Assembly: GCF_008831505.1 (NCBI RefSeq)
Contig: NZ_CP044507.1
Coordinates: forward strand, 2,480,001-2,544,000
Source: Chryseobacterium sp.
GTDB lineage: Bacteria > Bacteroidota > Bacteroidia > Flavobacteriales > Weeksellaceae
Direction: 5' to 3'
DNA length: 64,000 nucleotides
The translations under genes were made by a program, and so were the position numbers. Every line of letters starts with the position of its first letter. Position 1 is the first letter of the stretch. The notes under the pieces are model-generated. The model did not search any database. It had not been told where the DNA came from and was given only the letters and a program-made list of their open reading frames with translations. Below, piece by piece: positions 8,496 through 17,010 of this stretch.

Positions 8496-9464
8496 ATGTC
8501 ACGAATCCTAACCGGAATCCAGGCTACCGGAACGCCTCATCTGGGCAATTTACTCGGAGCAATTATTCCAGCTATTGAACTCTCCAAAAAAGCGGACAAC
8601 GAATCTTTTCTGTTTATCGCCAATATGCACTCACTGACACAGATAAAAGATGCTGAGGAACTGAAAAGGAATACCTATGAAATCGCAGCCGCCTGGCTGG
8701 CCTGCGGCCTTGATACGGACAAGACCTACTTCTACCGCCAAAGTGATATTCCCGAGGTCTGCGAACTTTCCTGGTATCTTTCCTGCTTCTTTCCTTACCA
8801 GCGGCTTACTTTGGCTCACTCCTTCAAAGATAAGGCCGACCGCCTGGCCGACGTGAATGCCGGACTGTTTACCTATCCTGTACTGATGGCCGCAGACATA
8901 CTGCTTTACGATGCCGAAGTGGTACCTGTAGGCAAAGACCAGCTGCAGCACCTGGAAATGGCCAGAGATATGGGCGCACGGTTTAATAATCAGATGGGTG
9001 AGGTCTTTGTACTTCCCCAGGCAGAACTGCAGGAAGACACCAAATATGTTCCCGGCACTGATGGCCAGAAGATGTCCAAGTCCAGAGGGAATATTATCAA
9101 TATATTCCTGCCGGAGAAGCAGCTTAAAAAACAGATCATGGCCATTGAAACAGATTCCAGAACACTGGAGGAGCCTAAGGACCCCGAAACGGACAAAGTT
9201 TTTGCCATCTATAAGTTAATCGCAACAGCTGAGGAAACCTCTGAACTGGAAGAAAAATACCTGGCCGGTAATTTCGGTTACGGACATGCTAAGAATGCGC
9301 TGCTGGAACTGATCCTCACCAAATTTTCGCGGGAGCGCGAACTTTTTGCGTATTATATGGACAACCTGCCGGAACTGGACCAGAAACTGAAGGAAGGTGC
9401 TGAAAAAACAAGGAAGATTGCAGCCAATACGCTTCTGAGGGCCCGAGAAAGCCTTGGAATGTAA
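8496..9464 (+). CDS. trpS: Tryptophanyl-tRNA synthetase
   Basis: 322-aa class Ic synthetase charging tRNA-Trp. The HIGH-type motif is TPHLGN (residues 12-17) and the KMSKS loop is intact in DGQKMSKSRGN. Length is normal for bacterial TrpRS. It follows lspA by 39 bp and may share its transcript. Confidence 0.97.
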   Translation: MSRILTGIQATGTPHLGNLLGAIIPAIELSKKADNESFLFIANMHSLTQIKDAEELKRNTYEIAAAWLACGLDTDKTYFYRQSDIPEVCELSWYLSCFFPYQRLTLAHSFKDKADRLADVNAGLFTYPVLMAADILLYDAEVVPVGKDQLQHLEMARDMGARFNNQMGEVFVLPQAELQEDTKYVPGTDGQKMSKSRGNIINIFLPEKQLKKQIMAIETDSRTLEEPKDPETDKVFAIYKLIATAEETSELEEKYLAGNFGYGHAKNALLELILTKFSRERELFAYYMDNLPELDQKLKEGAEKTRKIAANTLLRARESLGM

Positions 9465-9520
9465 GCGGCAGATGCTTGCAGACTAACTTTAAAATAATAC
9501 AAAACAATAATTAAACCTTG

Positions 9521-9895
9521 ATGAAAAAAAGAAATCTACCTATTCTGATCTTAATTGGTATGTCTTCCGTATCCTGTGCCACTATATTGACAGGTACAAG
9601 TGATGATGTTACCTTCACCTCCAATCCCTCAGGAGCCAGCGTATTTGTAAAAAACGTTGAAAAGTGCAAAACTCCTTGTAACGTAACGGTGCAGCGCACC
9701 TTGTCCAAATCCACCGCAGAGCTTAAACTTGACGGTTATCAGGATCAAAGTGTTAAATTGGAAAAGACCTTCAATCCCGTAAGCCTTGTAAACATCCTCA
9801 TAGGTGGAGCAATTGGCGTTGCAGTTGATGCGGCAACAGGCTCTCTAACAAAATATCAAAAGAAAACCTACGAAGTAGAGCTGGAAGCAAAATAA
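9521..9895 (+). CDS. PEGA-domain lipoprotein
   Basis: 124 aa. A short signal peptide (KKRNLPILILIGMSSVSC) ends in Cys, a lipobox-like site with Ser and Val before the Cys. It is followed by a PEGA-type beta domain: FTSNPSGASVFVKN, a CKTPCNV loop with two cysteines, then LKLDGYQDQ. A glycine-rich hydrophobic segment (LVNILIGGAIGVAVDAATG) near the end may be membrane-active. Such proteins are surface or periplasmic lipoproteins of unknown role. ATG 9521 is preferred to the TTG at 9518. It ends in a strong bidirectional terminator. Confidence 0.75.
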   Translation: MKKRNLPILILIGMSSVSCATILTGTSDDVTFTSNPSGASVFVKNVEKCKTPCNVTVQRTLSKSTAELKLDGYQDQSVKLEKTFNPVSLVNILIGGAIGVAVDAATGSLTKYQKKTYEVELEAK

Positions 9896-9910
9896 AAAAA
9901 TTGTTGCTAA

Positions 9911-9945
9911 AAAATATCCTTACGCAGTGAAGGATATTTTTTTTG
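9911..9945. terminator. Bidirectional intrinsic terminator
   Basis: Perfect 10-bp stem between 9911-9920 and 9931-9940, flanked by A and T runs on both sides. It separates the convergent PEGA lipoprotein and HAD phosphatase genes and serves both strands. Confidence 0.85.
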
Positions 9946-9947
9946 TT

Positions 9948-10643
9948 TTAAAGCAACTGTTTCAGCTCAGATAGATGTCGGATGACATCAACACCTTCTG
10001 CAGTATATTTGTCATCAAAAACATCAAAGAAAACGACCTTTAGGCCAAACGCTTTTCCTCCCTCCACGTCGGCCACCCAGTCATCACCGATCATCACAGA
10101 TTCTCCTGCGGCAGCACCGGCTTTCTGCAGTGCATGTGCATATATTTCAGGGTGCGGTTTACGGATGTTAAGCTCATCGGCACTGGTGATTGTCGCGAAA
10201 TAGTTCTTTATGCCGGACAGTTCACACTTTCTGTAGGTCACTTCTTCAAAACCATTGGAAAGGATATGGAGGGTATATCCCTTATCTGCGAGATATTCCA
10301 AAAGTTCAAAAGCCCCATCTACAAGCTCGTTATAATTCAGGATTTCGTCCAGGAAGTTGTGCTCGAATACCTGAGCCAGCTCAAAATCATCAATTCCAAA
10401 AAACAGGAATGAGTCGTAGAAGCGATGCTTTCGGAGAAATTCTTTATCAATCTCCCCATCACGGATCTGCGCCCAAAGCCTTTCATTGATGGTAAAATAT
10501 TCCTTATGGAATTCTTCGAAACCTATGCCGTAGCGCTCCTGCGCCCTTTCGCGCGAATAAATCTCCCGCAGGGTTAGATAGGCGTTCCTGCGGTGGTCCC
10601 ACAGAGTATTGTCCAGGTCAAAAAAAATGTGCTGCATTTTCAT
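9948..10643 (-). CDS. HAD-family hydrolase, YjjG-like pyrimidine nucleotidase
   Basis: 231-aa phosphatase of HAD subfamily IA. Motif I is FFDLDNTLWDH, motif II the LSNG segment, motif III the Lys of RKPHPEIY, and motif IV GDDWVADVEG. The cap is helical. The layout matches YjjG-type 5'-nucleotidases that clear non-canonical pyrimidine nucleotides, but substrate cannot be read from sequence. ATG 10643 is used; the frame also opens at a TTG at 10652 and at an internal ATG at 10637. It lies 25 bp after the 44-aa small ORF and may be in the sigma factor transcript. Confidence 0.9.
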   Translation of the reverse strand: MKMQHIFFDLDNTLWDHRRNAYLTLREIYSRERAQERYGIGFEEFHKEYFTINERLWAQIRDGEIDKEFLRKHRFYDSFLFFGIDDFELAQVFEHNFLDEILNYNELVDGAFELLEYLADKGYTLHILSNGFEEVTYRKCELSGIKNYFATITSADELNIRKPHPEIYAHALQKAGAAAGESVMIGDDWVADVEGGKAFGLKVVFFDVFDDKYTAEGVDVIRHLSELKQLL

Positions 10644-10668
10644 ACAGCACAAAATTAGGTTTTTGAAA

Positions 10669-10803
10669 TCAGTTTTGCGAAACGGCCACTACTTTAGTTC
10701 GAGTTTTAAGAACAGTGATGCTCTTGGAGAAGTTAAGCAGTAAACTGACCGTGGATTTTCTGGGTTTCAATAGTTTGGCGTTTAAGGTGTCATTTTTTTT
10801 CAT
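10669..10803 (-). CDS. Small basic protein (44 aa) downstream of the ECF sigma factor
   Basis: ATG at 10801-10803, TGA at 10669-10671. The peptide begins MKKNDTLNAKLLKPRKST, has a short hydrophobic stretch VSLLLNFSKSITVL, and is rich in Lys and Arg. I recall similar roughly 45-aa proteins with an LNAK-L-PKxST-LLNFSKS pattern in other flavobacteria, but this was not checked. It lies 50 bp after the sigma factor stop and 25 bp before the HAD gene on the same strand. Function unknown. Confidence 0.6.
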   Translation of the reverse strand: MKKNDTLNAKLLKPRKSTVSLLLNFSKSITVLKTRTKVVAVSQN

Positions 10804-10853
10804 AGGCTGAAGATTTGGTTTACCTGAAAAACGCCGTATTTTTAAAAATATTG

Positions 10854-11444
10854 CTACCTCGTGAGAATAATCCTGTTTTCCTCCATGATTTTTCTCAGGT
10901 TGATGAGCGCATACCTCACCCTTCCCAGAGTGGTGTTGATGCTGCTGTCAGTCTGGTCAGCAATTTCCTTGAAGCTTAGCCCGTCAAAGAAGCGGAGTCT
11001 GATTACCTCCTGCTGGTTTTCCGGCAAAAATTCCAGCAGTTTGAAAAGGTCACTGTGGATTTGCTGTGTTACAAGGCGCTCTTCTATATTCTCCTCCTGC
11101 TCCCGGATCAGGTCGAAGATGGAGAATTCCTCGTTATCATAGGAAGTTTCTGAAACTTTATTGTGCTTGGCTTTTAACCTGTAATGATCGATGATCAGGT
11201 TGTGCGAGATCCGCTTCGCCCAAAGTATAAATTTGCCTTCCTCATTATACTTTCCGCTTTTCAGCGTGACAATGATTTTCATGAAAGCATCCTGAAAAAT
11301 GTCATTAGCCAGATCCGAGTCCATTACCTTATAAAATATATAGGTATATAATTCGTTCTGATGTCTTTCGATAAGTACAGCAAGCGCTTTTTCGTCACCT
11401 GACTGATACTGTGATATTAGTGAACTGTCCGATTTAGATTTCAT
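10854..11444 (-). CDS. RNA polymerase sigma factor, ECF subfamily
   Basis: 196 aa. Region 2 covers about residues 20-95 with LANDIFQDAFMKII and WAKRISHNLIIDHYR. Region 4 covers about 135-190 with LPENQQEVIRLRFFDGLSF then KEIADQTDSSINTTLGRVR, a helix-turn-helix for -35 recognition. An acidic linker (EEFSIFDLIREQEENIEE) joins them. No anti-sigma factor follows, unlike many ECF operons; instead there is a 44-aa ORF. ATG at 11442-11444 gives MKSKSDSSLI. A housekeeping or stationary-phase ECF of flavobacteria is more likely than a FecI-type one, since no TonB receptor is nearby. Confidence 0.93.
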   Translation of the reverse strand: MKSKSDSSLISQYQSGDEKALAVLIERHQNELYTYIFYKVMDSDLANDIFQDAFMKIIVTLKSGKYNEEGKFILWAKRISHNLIIDHYRLKAKHNKVSETSYDNEEFSIFDLIREQEENIEERLVTQQIHSDLFKLLEFLPENQQEVIRLRFFDGLSFKEIADQTDSSINTTLGRVRYALINLRKIMEENRIILTR

Positions 11445-11614
11445 AATTACTTCAATATTGCAGCCAACAGCCCTTACCCAAAGAGGACCGCGGTTTTTTT
11501 GTTAATTTAAAGAAGTAAAATTTTATCTATAGGCGCTGTTATGATGTTGTAAATATAAAAATTATTTCATTATGATTCCAAATTTACACGAAATGAATCC
11601 AATCTGTTGATAAT

Positions 11615-12103
11615 TCAGTTCAGAAGATCGTGTATCAGAACCGTAGGTATGTTAAGGGCTACATTGATGTTCAACCCTTTCATCTCCTTTCCGTTCAGCC
11701 CTTTAGTTACTAAAGGGAAAGCATAGCCGCCACTGAGGTCCAACAGTCCGAAGAAGCTCACTCCAACCTTTGGGGCTATATACTTGGTGGTCACCTCGGC
11801 ACCACTCAAAAAATAATAGGAGTGATAAAGGTCCACATTCCTCTCAAAATTCACCAGCACATCACCCTGCACTTTAGGCATCGCGGCAAACTTCCCGTTC
11901 ACAGCGCCCAACAGGGCACCGGCACCTACGCGGAAAATAAAGTCATCATTTTTAAGGAAAAGCAACTTGCCGCCTACCTCTCCAAAACTTCCGTTCTGAT
12001 ACACATATCCTGCGTTTACAAGCTTGTGCACGGTAAACTGAGCTTTATACAGACCGGTGCAGAGCAGAAGCAAGAGTAACGAACCGAAGATCTTTGATTT
12101 CAT
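11615..12103 (-). CDS. Secreted hypothetical protein, beta-rich
   Basis: 162 aa. A clear signal peptide (KIFGSLLLLLLCTGLYKAQ) is followed by alternating hydrophobic, Gly- and aromatic-rich strands (AGYVYQNGSFGEVGGKLLF, FRVGAGALLG, VSFFGLLDLSGGYAF). This resembles a small outer-membrane barrel or surface protein. The C-terminus is DLLN, without the classic terminal aromatic residue. The family was not recognised. A TAACTTTG -7 match at 12126-12133 suits its promoter, just past the metK terminator. Confidence 0.6.
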   Translation of the reverse strand: MKSKIFGSLLLLLLCTGLYKAQFTVHKLVNAGYVYQNGSFGEVGGKLLFLKNDDFIFRVGAGALLGAVNGKFAAMPKVQGDVLVNFERNVDLYHSYYFLSGAEVTTKYIAPKVGVSFFGLLDLSGGYAFPLVTKGLNGKEMKGLNINVALNIPTVLIHDLLN

Positions 12104-12130
12104 AATATAGATTGTAAGCGGATGGCAAAG

Positions 12131-12170
12131 TTAAAAAAAACTGCTTCAATCATCCGACGAAGCAGTTTTT
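12131..12170 (-). terminator. metK intrinsic terminator
   Basis: 12-bp perfect stem, 12136-12147 with 12159-12170, followed in the minus direction by a run of eight T (A run at 12133-12140 on the plus strand). It lies 13 bp after the metK stop codon. Confidence 0.88.
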
Positions 12171-12182
12171 ACTCTTAAGAGA

Positions 12183-13466
12183 TTATTGGAGTTCGAATTC
12201 CTTTTTAATATCGTTCACTCGGTCCAGTTTTTCCCAAGTGAAGAATTCCAGGTCCTCTATTATCTTTTCGTCTTTACGGCCTTTATTGAAGACGCGCGTC
12301 GCTGTAAAAGGTTCACGTCCCATATGTCCGTAAGAAGCTGTTTCCTGATAGATGGGGTTACGAAGCTTCAGATTATGTTCTATTGCATAAGGGCGCAGAT
12401 CAAACAAGGTTTGTACCCGTTGGGCGATCTCGCCATCTGTTAAATTCACTTTCGAGGTTCCGTATGTATTGATGTACAGACCACAAGGCTGGGCAACGCC
12501 TATTGCATAGGAAACCTGCACAAGTACTTCATCGGCCACACCGGCAGCTACCAGGTTCTTTGCAATATGGCGCGTGGCATATGCAGCACTGCGGTCTACC
12601 TTTGAAGGATCTTTCCCGCTGAAGGCCCCGCCTCCGTGAGCCCCTTTGCCGCCATAGGTATCAACAATGATTTTACGGCCTGTCAAACCGGTATCACCAT
12701 GTGGCCCTCCGATTACAAACTTGCCGGTTGGATTTATATGGTATTTGATCTGGTCGTTAAAGAGTTCCTGGATTTCGCGCTTCTGCTTATATTTCACCTT
12801 CGGTATAAGTACATCAATCATATCCTTGCGGATTCTGGCCAGCATTGCTTCGTCGCTGCCAAATTCGTCGTGTTGGGTGGAAATGACAATACTGTCTATA
12901 CGGATGGGTTTATGGTCGTCCGAATACTCTATGGTGACCTGTGATTTTGCGTCAGGTCTCAAATACGAAACTTCAGATCCTTCGCGGCGCATTACAGACA
13001 GTTCTTTCAGGATGGAATGTGCCAGATCCAGCGCAAGCGGCATGTAGTTATCAGTTTCATTGGTGGCATAGCCAAACATCATTCCCTGGTCGCCGGCTCC
13101 CTGCAGGTTGGCACGGGTTTCAAAATCCGCCTCCTCATTAGTCCTGTCTACACCTTGGTTAATATCGGGAGACTGCTCATGGATCGCCGAAATCACTCCG
13201 CAAGAATCACCGTTGAACATATACTCGCCTTTGGTATATCCTATACCGTTAATGACGTCGCGGGCTATGGTCTGAACATCAAGATAAGCCTCAGATTTCA
13301 CCTCACCAGCCAATACCACCTGACCGGTAGTTACAAGAGTTTCACAGGCCACCTTCGACTGTTTATCGTAGGCCAGAAAGTTATCGATCAGTGCATCTGA
13401 GATCTGATCCGCAATCTTGTCGGGATGTCCTTCGGAAACCGATTCAGACGTAAATAAATAAGACAT
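12183..13466 (-). CDS. metK: S-adenosylmethionine synthase
   Basis: 427 aa. Makes SAM from methionine and ATP. Signature boxes are [14 protein letters not shown] near the N-terminus, [12 protein letters not shown], and [19 protein letters not shown]. The length matches the Bacteroidetes form, slightly longer than the E. coli enzyme. It is a single-gene unit with its own promoter (13572-13601), a leader of about 100 nt carrying a 10-bp hairpin next to the start codon, and its own terminator. Its product feeds MiaB and the radical SAM protein encoded in this window, among many other enzymes. Confidence 0.98.
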   Translation of the reverse strand: MSYLFTSESVSEGHPDKIADQISDALIDNFLAYDKQSKVACETLVTTGQVVLAGEVKSEAYLDVQTIARDVINGIGYTKGEYMFNGDSCGVISAIHEQSPDINQGVDRTNEEADFETRANLQGAGDQGMMFGYATNETDNYMPLALDLAHSILKELSVMRREGSEVSYLRPDAKSQVTIEYSDDHKPIRIDSIVISTQHDEFGSDEAMLARIRKDMIDVLIPKVKYKQKREIQELFNDQIKYHINPTGKFVIGGPHGDTGLTGRKIIVDTYGGKGAHGGGAFSGKDPSKVDRSAAYATRHIAKNLVAAGVADEVLVQVSYAIGVAQPCGLYINTYGTSKVNLTDGEIAQRVQTLFDLRPYAIEHNLKLRNPIYQETASYGHMGREPFTATRVFNKGRKDEKIIEDLEFFTWEKLDRVNDIKKEFELQ

Positions 13467-13470
13467 ATTT

Positions 13471-13522
13471 TGTGTGTTTTACTGTATTAATAAATAGAGG
13501 TTAATCTGAAAGAAAACACACA
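13471..13522 (-). promoter_or_regulatory. Hairpin in the metK leader
   Basis: TGTGTGTTTT at 13471-13480 is a perfect inverted repeat of AAAACACACA at 13513-13522, giving a 10-bp stem with a 32-nt loop. In the mRNA the downstream arm ends four bases before the metK AUG, so pairing would bury the initiation region. It may be a translational control element. I could not match it to a known SAM riboswitch class. Confidence 0.5.
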
Positions 13523-13571
13523 GAAAAAGAGAAATTCTGTTTTAGCATTTTTTTCTGAGGTAGCAATCAGT

Positions 13572-13601
13572 CAAATTTATCCTCCCTTAAAGTGCTGCAA
13601 A
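13572..13601 (-). promoter_or_regulatory. metK promoter
   Basis: Read on the minus strand: TTTG (13598-13601), 18-bp spacer, TAAATTTG (13572-13579). This fits the Bacteroidetes housekeeping consensus TTTG-N17-23-TAnnTTTG. The expected start site near 13565 leaves a leader of about 100 nt. Confidence 0.75.
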
Positions 13602-13655
13602 TTTACGACTATTTCTGAGAGCAAAAAGACATTTGCCCAAAAATGGAGATCACCT

Positions 13656-14603
13656 CTACTGTGGTTTAACGTTCACAAAATCTGCGGGTGCTTTGGTGAA
13701 GTTAAGCTTTGCCTGCATAGAATCACGTATGGCAGCAAGAAGCTCATCAATGATTTTCTGTTTGTAGGTAGGTTTATAATAAATGATGCTGATCTCACGA
13801 TACGGAAAGGGCTTTCGGAATCGCGACACCTTCTGCGCCTGTTCATCCGTGAGCTGCAGAACAGCCAGTTCCGGCAAGATGGAAATACCGCCTACCTTAT
13901 CTACCATTTGTACAAGTGTACTGATATTGGAAGCTTTAAAGTCCAGATTTTTGGGTTTCAGAGCATTCTCCTTAAGGTGGCAGATGTTTTCAAACTGGGT
14001 CCGGAGACAGTTACCTTCCTCCAAAAGCCAAACTTTCTCTACATCGATTTCTTCCGGCACTACGAAACTGTCACTTTTTTCCGGCACGTCTGAAGCATAG
14101 AGCATAAGTTCCTCATTAAACAGAAACTCCTGATAGAATTCGTTGGCACCGTCGTATGGCGTCGCAATGATTCCTGCATCCAGTTCACCGGACTTAAGTG
14201 CTTTGATAATATTATCCGTGGTCATTTCCTTTACAGCCATCTCTACTTTCGGATTCTCTTTCAGGAAAGAAAATATCTCAACCGGAATAACATAAGTGGA
14301 GACGGTAGGTATAATTCCTAGATTGATCTTGCCTCCAAGGACATTATTCAGTAAATCAGCTTTGTTGCGCAGTTCATTAACCGAATCAATGATACTTTTG
14401 GCGTGGGCCACCATCTGAATGCCTACATCTGTAGTTCGTATGGGGTGGCTTGTGCGGTCAAAGATTTTAACATCCAGCTCATCTTCAAATTTCTGGATCA
14501 TGGCGCTCAGCGTAGGCTGCGTAATAAAACAAGCCTGCGCTGCCTTTCCAAAATGTTTATATTTATCTACTGCGATTAAATATTCTAGTTGCTGAATGTT
14601 CAT
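13656..14603 (-). CDS. oxyR: Hydrogen peroxide-inducible LysR-family activator
   Basis: 315-aa LysR-type regulator. The N-terminal helix-turn-helix (about residues 1-60) begins MNIQQLEYLIAVDKYKHFG. The C-terminal domain holds GNCLRTQFENICHL with cysteines at 199 and 208, the same positions and spacing as the redox pair of E. coli OxyR, so peroxide sensing by disulfide formation is well supported. The frame extends upstream to 14723, but ATG 14603 gives the standard LysR start and the upstream part overlaps the divergent promoter region. It is divergent from the catalase homologue, the usual target arrangement. Confidence 0.95.
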   Translation of the reverse strand: MNIQQLEYLIAVDKYKHFGKAAQACFITQPTLSAMIQKFEDELDVKIFDRTSHPIRTTDVGIQMVAHAKSIIDSVNELRNKADLLNNVLGGKINLGIIPTVSTYVIPVEIFSFLKENPKVEMAVKEMTTDNIIKALKSGELDAGIIATPYDGANEFYQEFLFNEELMLYASDVPEKSDSFVVPEEIDVEKVWLLEEGNCLRTQFENICHLKENALKPKNLDFKASNISTLVQMVDKVGGISILPELAVLQLTDEQAQKVSRFRKPFPYREISIIYYKPTYKQKIIDELLAAIRDSMQAKLNFTKAPADFVNVKPQ

Positions 14604-14623
14604 TTTAAGACTTTTACCTAGGA

Positions 14624-14697
14624 CAAATATACATTGTTTTTCATTACATCCCGGGGTGGCTTGCGCAAGTCCTACAAACCGTAATTTAGTAAATTTG
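14624..14697. promoter_or_regulatory. oxyR-katA divergent promoter region
   Basis: TATATTTG on the minus strand (14624-14631) is a -7 match for oxyR, and TAAATTTG on the plus strand (14690-14697) is a -7 match for the catalase-like gene. Between them is a perfect 10-bp palindrome, CTTGCGCAAG, at 14660-14669. There is also an inverted pair TAGGAC (14619-14624) and GTCCTA (14669-14674). Either could be an OxyR site, but no consensus test was done. Confidence 0.5.
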
Positions 14698-14715
14698 TAA
14701 AGCAAAATATTGAAT

Positions 14716-16131
14716 ATGGACACAATACATAACCATCCGGAACCGCAGTTGCCCTCTGCCGTAGGCCAGACCCATCCTCTAAGCGGAATTTCAATTCAGT
14801 TACTGCAGGATTATATCCTGCGTGAAAATCTGGCGCACCATACCACGAAAGGGATTGCTGAAAGGAATTTTGGAGCGAAGGGATCGGGATTATACGGAAC
14901 ATTTACCGTAACCCATGATATTTCAGTATTATCAAAAGCGCAGATATTTTCAGCACCAGGTAAGAGCTGCCGCGTCTTTGCACGTTTCTCCGGATTCACG
15001 GGGGAAAAGGGAACAGCCGATGCAACGCGCGACCTTCGCGGTTTCGCGCTGAAGTTCTACACAGAGCAAGGCAATTGGGACATTGCCGGCAGTAATTTAC
15101 CGGTATTCGCCGTAAAGGATCCCGAAAAATTCCCCGCCCTTATTCTGGCACAGAGCAGAGATGCGACCACCAACCTGAAAAGCGTCACGGCACTGTGGGA
15201 TTTCTGGAGTCTAAATCCCGAAAGCCTTCACTATCTTCTTATGCTGATGTCTGACCGTGGGAACCCACGCAGCTACCGTTTTATGCACGGCTATGGAAAC
15301 CATACCTTTTCGCTGGTCAATGATGCAGCGCAACGGGTATGGGTGAAATTCCACTTCAGGAGCGAACACGGGATCCGGAACCTTTCGGAGCCGGAACTGG
15401 ATGAAACAGTTGTCCCTAATCCCGATTTTTTCCAGGAAGATCTTTGCCATTCCTTACAAAACGGCAAATTCCCGAAATGGAAAATGTACATTCAGGTAAT
15501 GACAGAAGATCAGGCAAAATCCTTCCGCTGGAACCCTTTTGATGCAACAAAGGTATGGTTCCATGACGAATTTCCCCTACAGGAAGTAGGAATTCTGGAG
15601 TTCAGTGAAATGCCGAACGATTACTTTAATCATGTAGAGCAGGCCGTCTTTTCGCCAGCCAATCTGATTGAGGGGATAGGTCTTTCACCGGACAGACTGT
15701 TGCAGGCCCGCCTGTTCACCTATGGAGACGCACAGCGGCACAGGGTTGGTCTTAACGCCACACAGCTGGATGTAAACCGCTGCCCTTTTCCAGGTGCCGG
15801 GCAGCAAACAGCCGGCTCAGCAGAATGCAGGAATTTAGAACCTGAGATGTTTGCTGAATACAGCCGTAGCGAAAATGAAGATGATCACTATACCCAACCC
15901 GGACTGTTTTATTCGAAAGCATTGAAAGGCGTGGACAGAGATTCTCTCGTACAAAATATCGTGAACAGCATGAGACAGATTTCCGGACTCCGCAGGGCGG
16001 AGATCATCAACCGGCAGCTTTGCCATTTTTTCCGTGCGAATGTTGAGCTGGGGATGCGGATTGCCGCGGGACTGGACGTGGAAATAGATGCAGCTATGTT
16101 TACACACGGAAAGGAAGGTCCTGCACAATAA
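14716..16131 (+). CDS. Catalase homologue lacking the distal catalytic histidine
   Basis: 471 aa, full-length monofunctional heme catalase fold (small-subunit type). The proximal ligand is kept: RLFTY with R332 and Y336. The distal Asn is kept (N127 in GSNLP). However, the segment that normally reads VVHAKGSG reads NFGAKGSG at residues 51-58, so the essential distal His is Gly53. Nearby pocket residues also differ: FFIRDP is FAVKDP and RHMHGFGSH is RFMHGYGNH. The reading frame is intact and strongly conserved on both sides, so this is not a frameshift. Normal catalase activity is doubtful; a heme sensor, peroxidase or other oxidative role is possible. ATG 14716 chosen over TTG 14710. Divergent from oxyR. 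Confidence 0.9.
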   Translation: MDTIHNHPEPQLPSAVGQTHPLSGISIQLLQDYILRENLAHHTTKGIAERNFGAKGSGLYGTFTVTHDISVLSKAQIFSAPGKSCRVFARFSGFTGEKGTADATRDLRGFALKFYTEQGNWDIAGSNLPVFAVKDPEKFPALILAQSRDATTNLKSVTALWDFWSLNPESLHYLLMLMSDRGNPRSYRFMHGYGNHTFSLVNDAAQRVWVKFHFRSEHGIRNLSEPELDETVVPNPDFFQEDLCHSLQNGKFPKWKMYIQVMTEDQAKSFRWNPFDATKVWFHDEFPLQEVGILEFSEMPNDYFNHVEQAVFSPANLIEGIGLSPDRLLQARLFTYGDAQRHRVGLNATQLDVNRCPFPGAGQQTAGSAECRNLEPEMFAEYSRSENEDDHYTQPGLFYSKALKGVDRDSLVQNIVNSMRQISGLRRAEIINRQLCHFFRANVELGMRIAAGLDVEIDAAMFTHGKEGPAQ

Positions 16132-16202
16132 ACAAAAGAGTTACGGCACCAATATTCTTAAATTATTCGTAATTTGCAATCCATTGACGATTTTAACGAT
16201 AA

Positions 16203-16976
16203 ATGATTATGAATTACGAAAATATTGCGGTTTCTACAGAAGGAAAGACAACTGTAATCACCATATCCCGGCCACACGCGCTAAATGCACTTAATGCAGC
16301 AACTATTTCCGAACTTGGAGATGTCCTGAACCGTCTTGATTCTGATGCATCATGCAGGGTGGTTATTATTACAGGAAGCGGCGACAAATCCTTTGTTGCT
16401 GGTGCAGATATTAAAGAATTCAGCGATTTCGGCACCGCAGAAGCGGAAGAACTTGCCCGGAACGGGCAGCGTACCCTCTTCACCAGAATAGAACATATGA
16501 CCAAACCGGTGATTGCTGCCATAAACGGATTTGCACTGGGCGGTGGTCTGGAACTGGCACTGGCCTGTCATATTCGCTATGCCTCGCAAAATGCAAGGTT
16601 AGGTCTGCCGGAAGTAACTCTGGGTCTTATTCCGGGTTACGGAGGAACCCAAAGGCTTCCAAAACTCATTGGAAAAGGCCTTGCCAACGAAATCATTTTT
16701 TCGGCTAAGATGATCAGTGCGACACGTGCTGCCGAGATTGGCCTAGTAAACGAAGTTTTCAGTTTGGAAGAGTTGCTTCCGAAAGCGCATGAACTGGCTG
16801 CATCTATTGCAGCAAACTCGCCAATGGCCATTGCGGAAGCCATCAATGCAGTGAATCTTTCTGATACGGACCGTGGGTATGAGGCAGAAATTAAATCCTT
16901 TGGGGTATTGTTTGAAAAGGAAGATAAAAAAGAAGGGGTCACCGCTTTTCTGGAAAAAAGGAAACCGAATTTTTAA
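16203..16976 (+). CDS. Enoyl-CoA hydratase/crotonase family protein
   Basis: 257 aa. Crotonase fold with the oxyanion-hole segments SFVAGADIKEF (residues 63-73) and INGFALGGGLELALAC. Both catalytic glutamates of classical hydratases are present, E117 in GGGLELAL and E137 in LGLPEVTLGL. It therefore likely hydrates enoyl-CoA or crotonyl-CoA in fatty acid or branched-chain degradation. ATG 16203 and ATG 16209 (MNYENIAV) are both possible starts. It heads a run with dCMP deaminase, xerD and Nudix, which are not functionally related to it. Confidence 0.93.
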   Translation: MIMNYENIAVSTEGKTTVITISRPHALNALNAATISELGDVLNRLDSDASCRVVIITGSGDKSFVAGADIKEFSDFGTAEAEELARNGQRTLFTRIEHMTKPVIAAINGFALGGGLELALACHIRYASQNARLGLPEVTLGLIPGYGGTQRLPKLIGKGLANEIIFSAKMISATRAAEIGLVNEVFSLEELLPKAHELAASIAANSPMAIAEAINAVNLSDTDRGYEAEIKSFGVLFEKEDKKEGVTAFLEKRKPNF

Positions 16977-17010
16977 CATTCCTGCTCCGAACCATCTAAG
17001 CTGAACTGCT

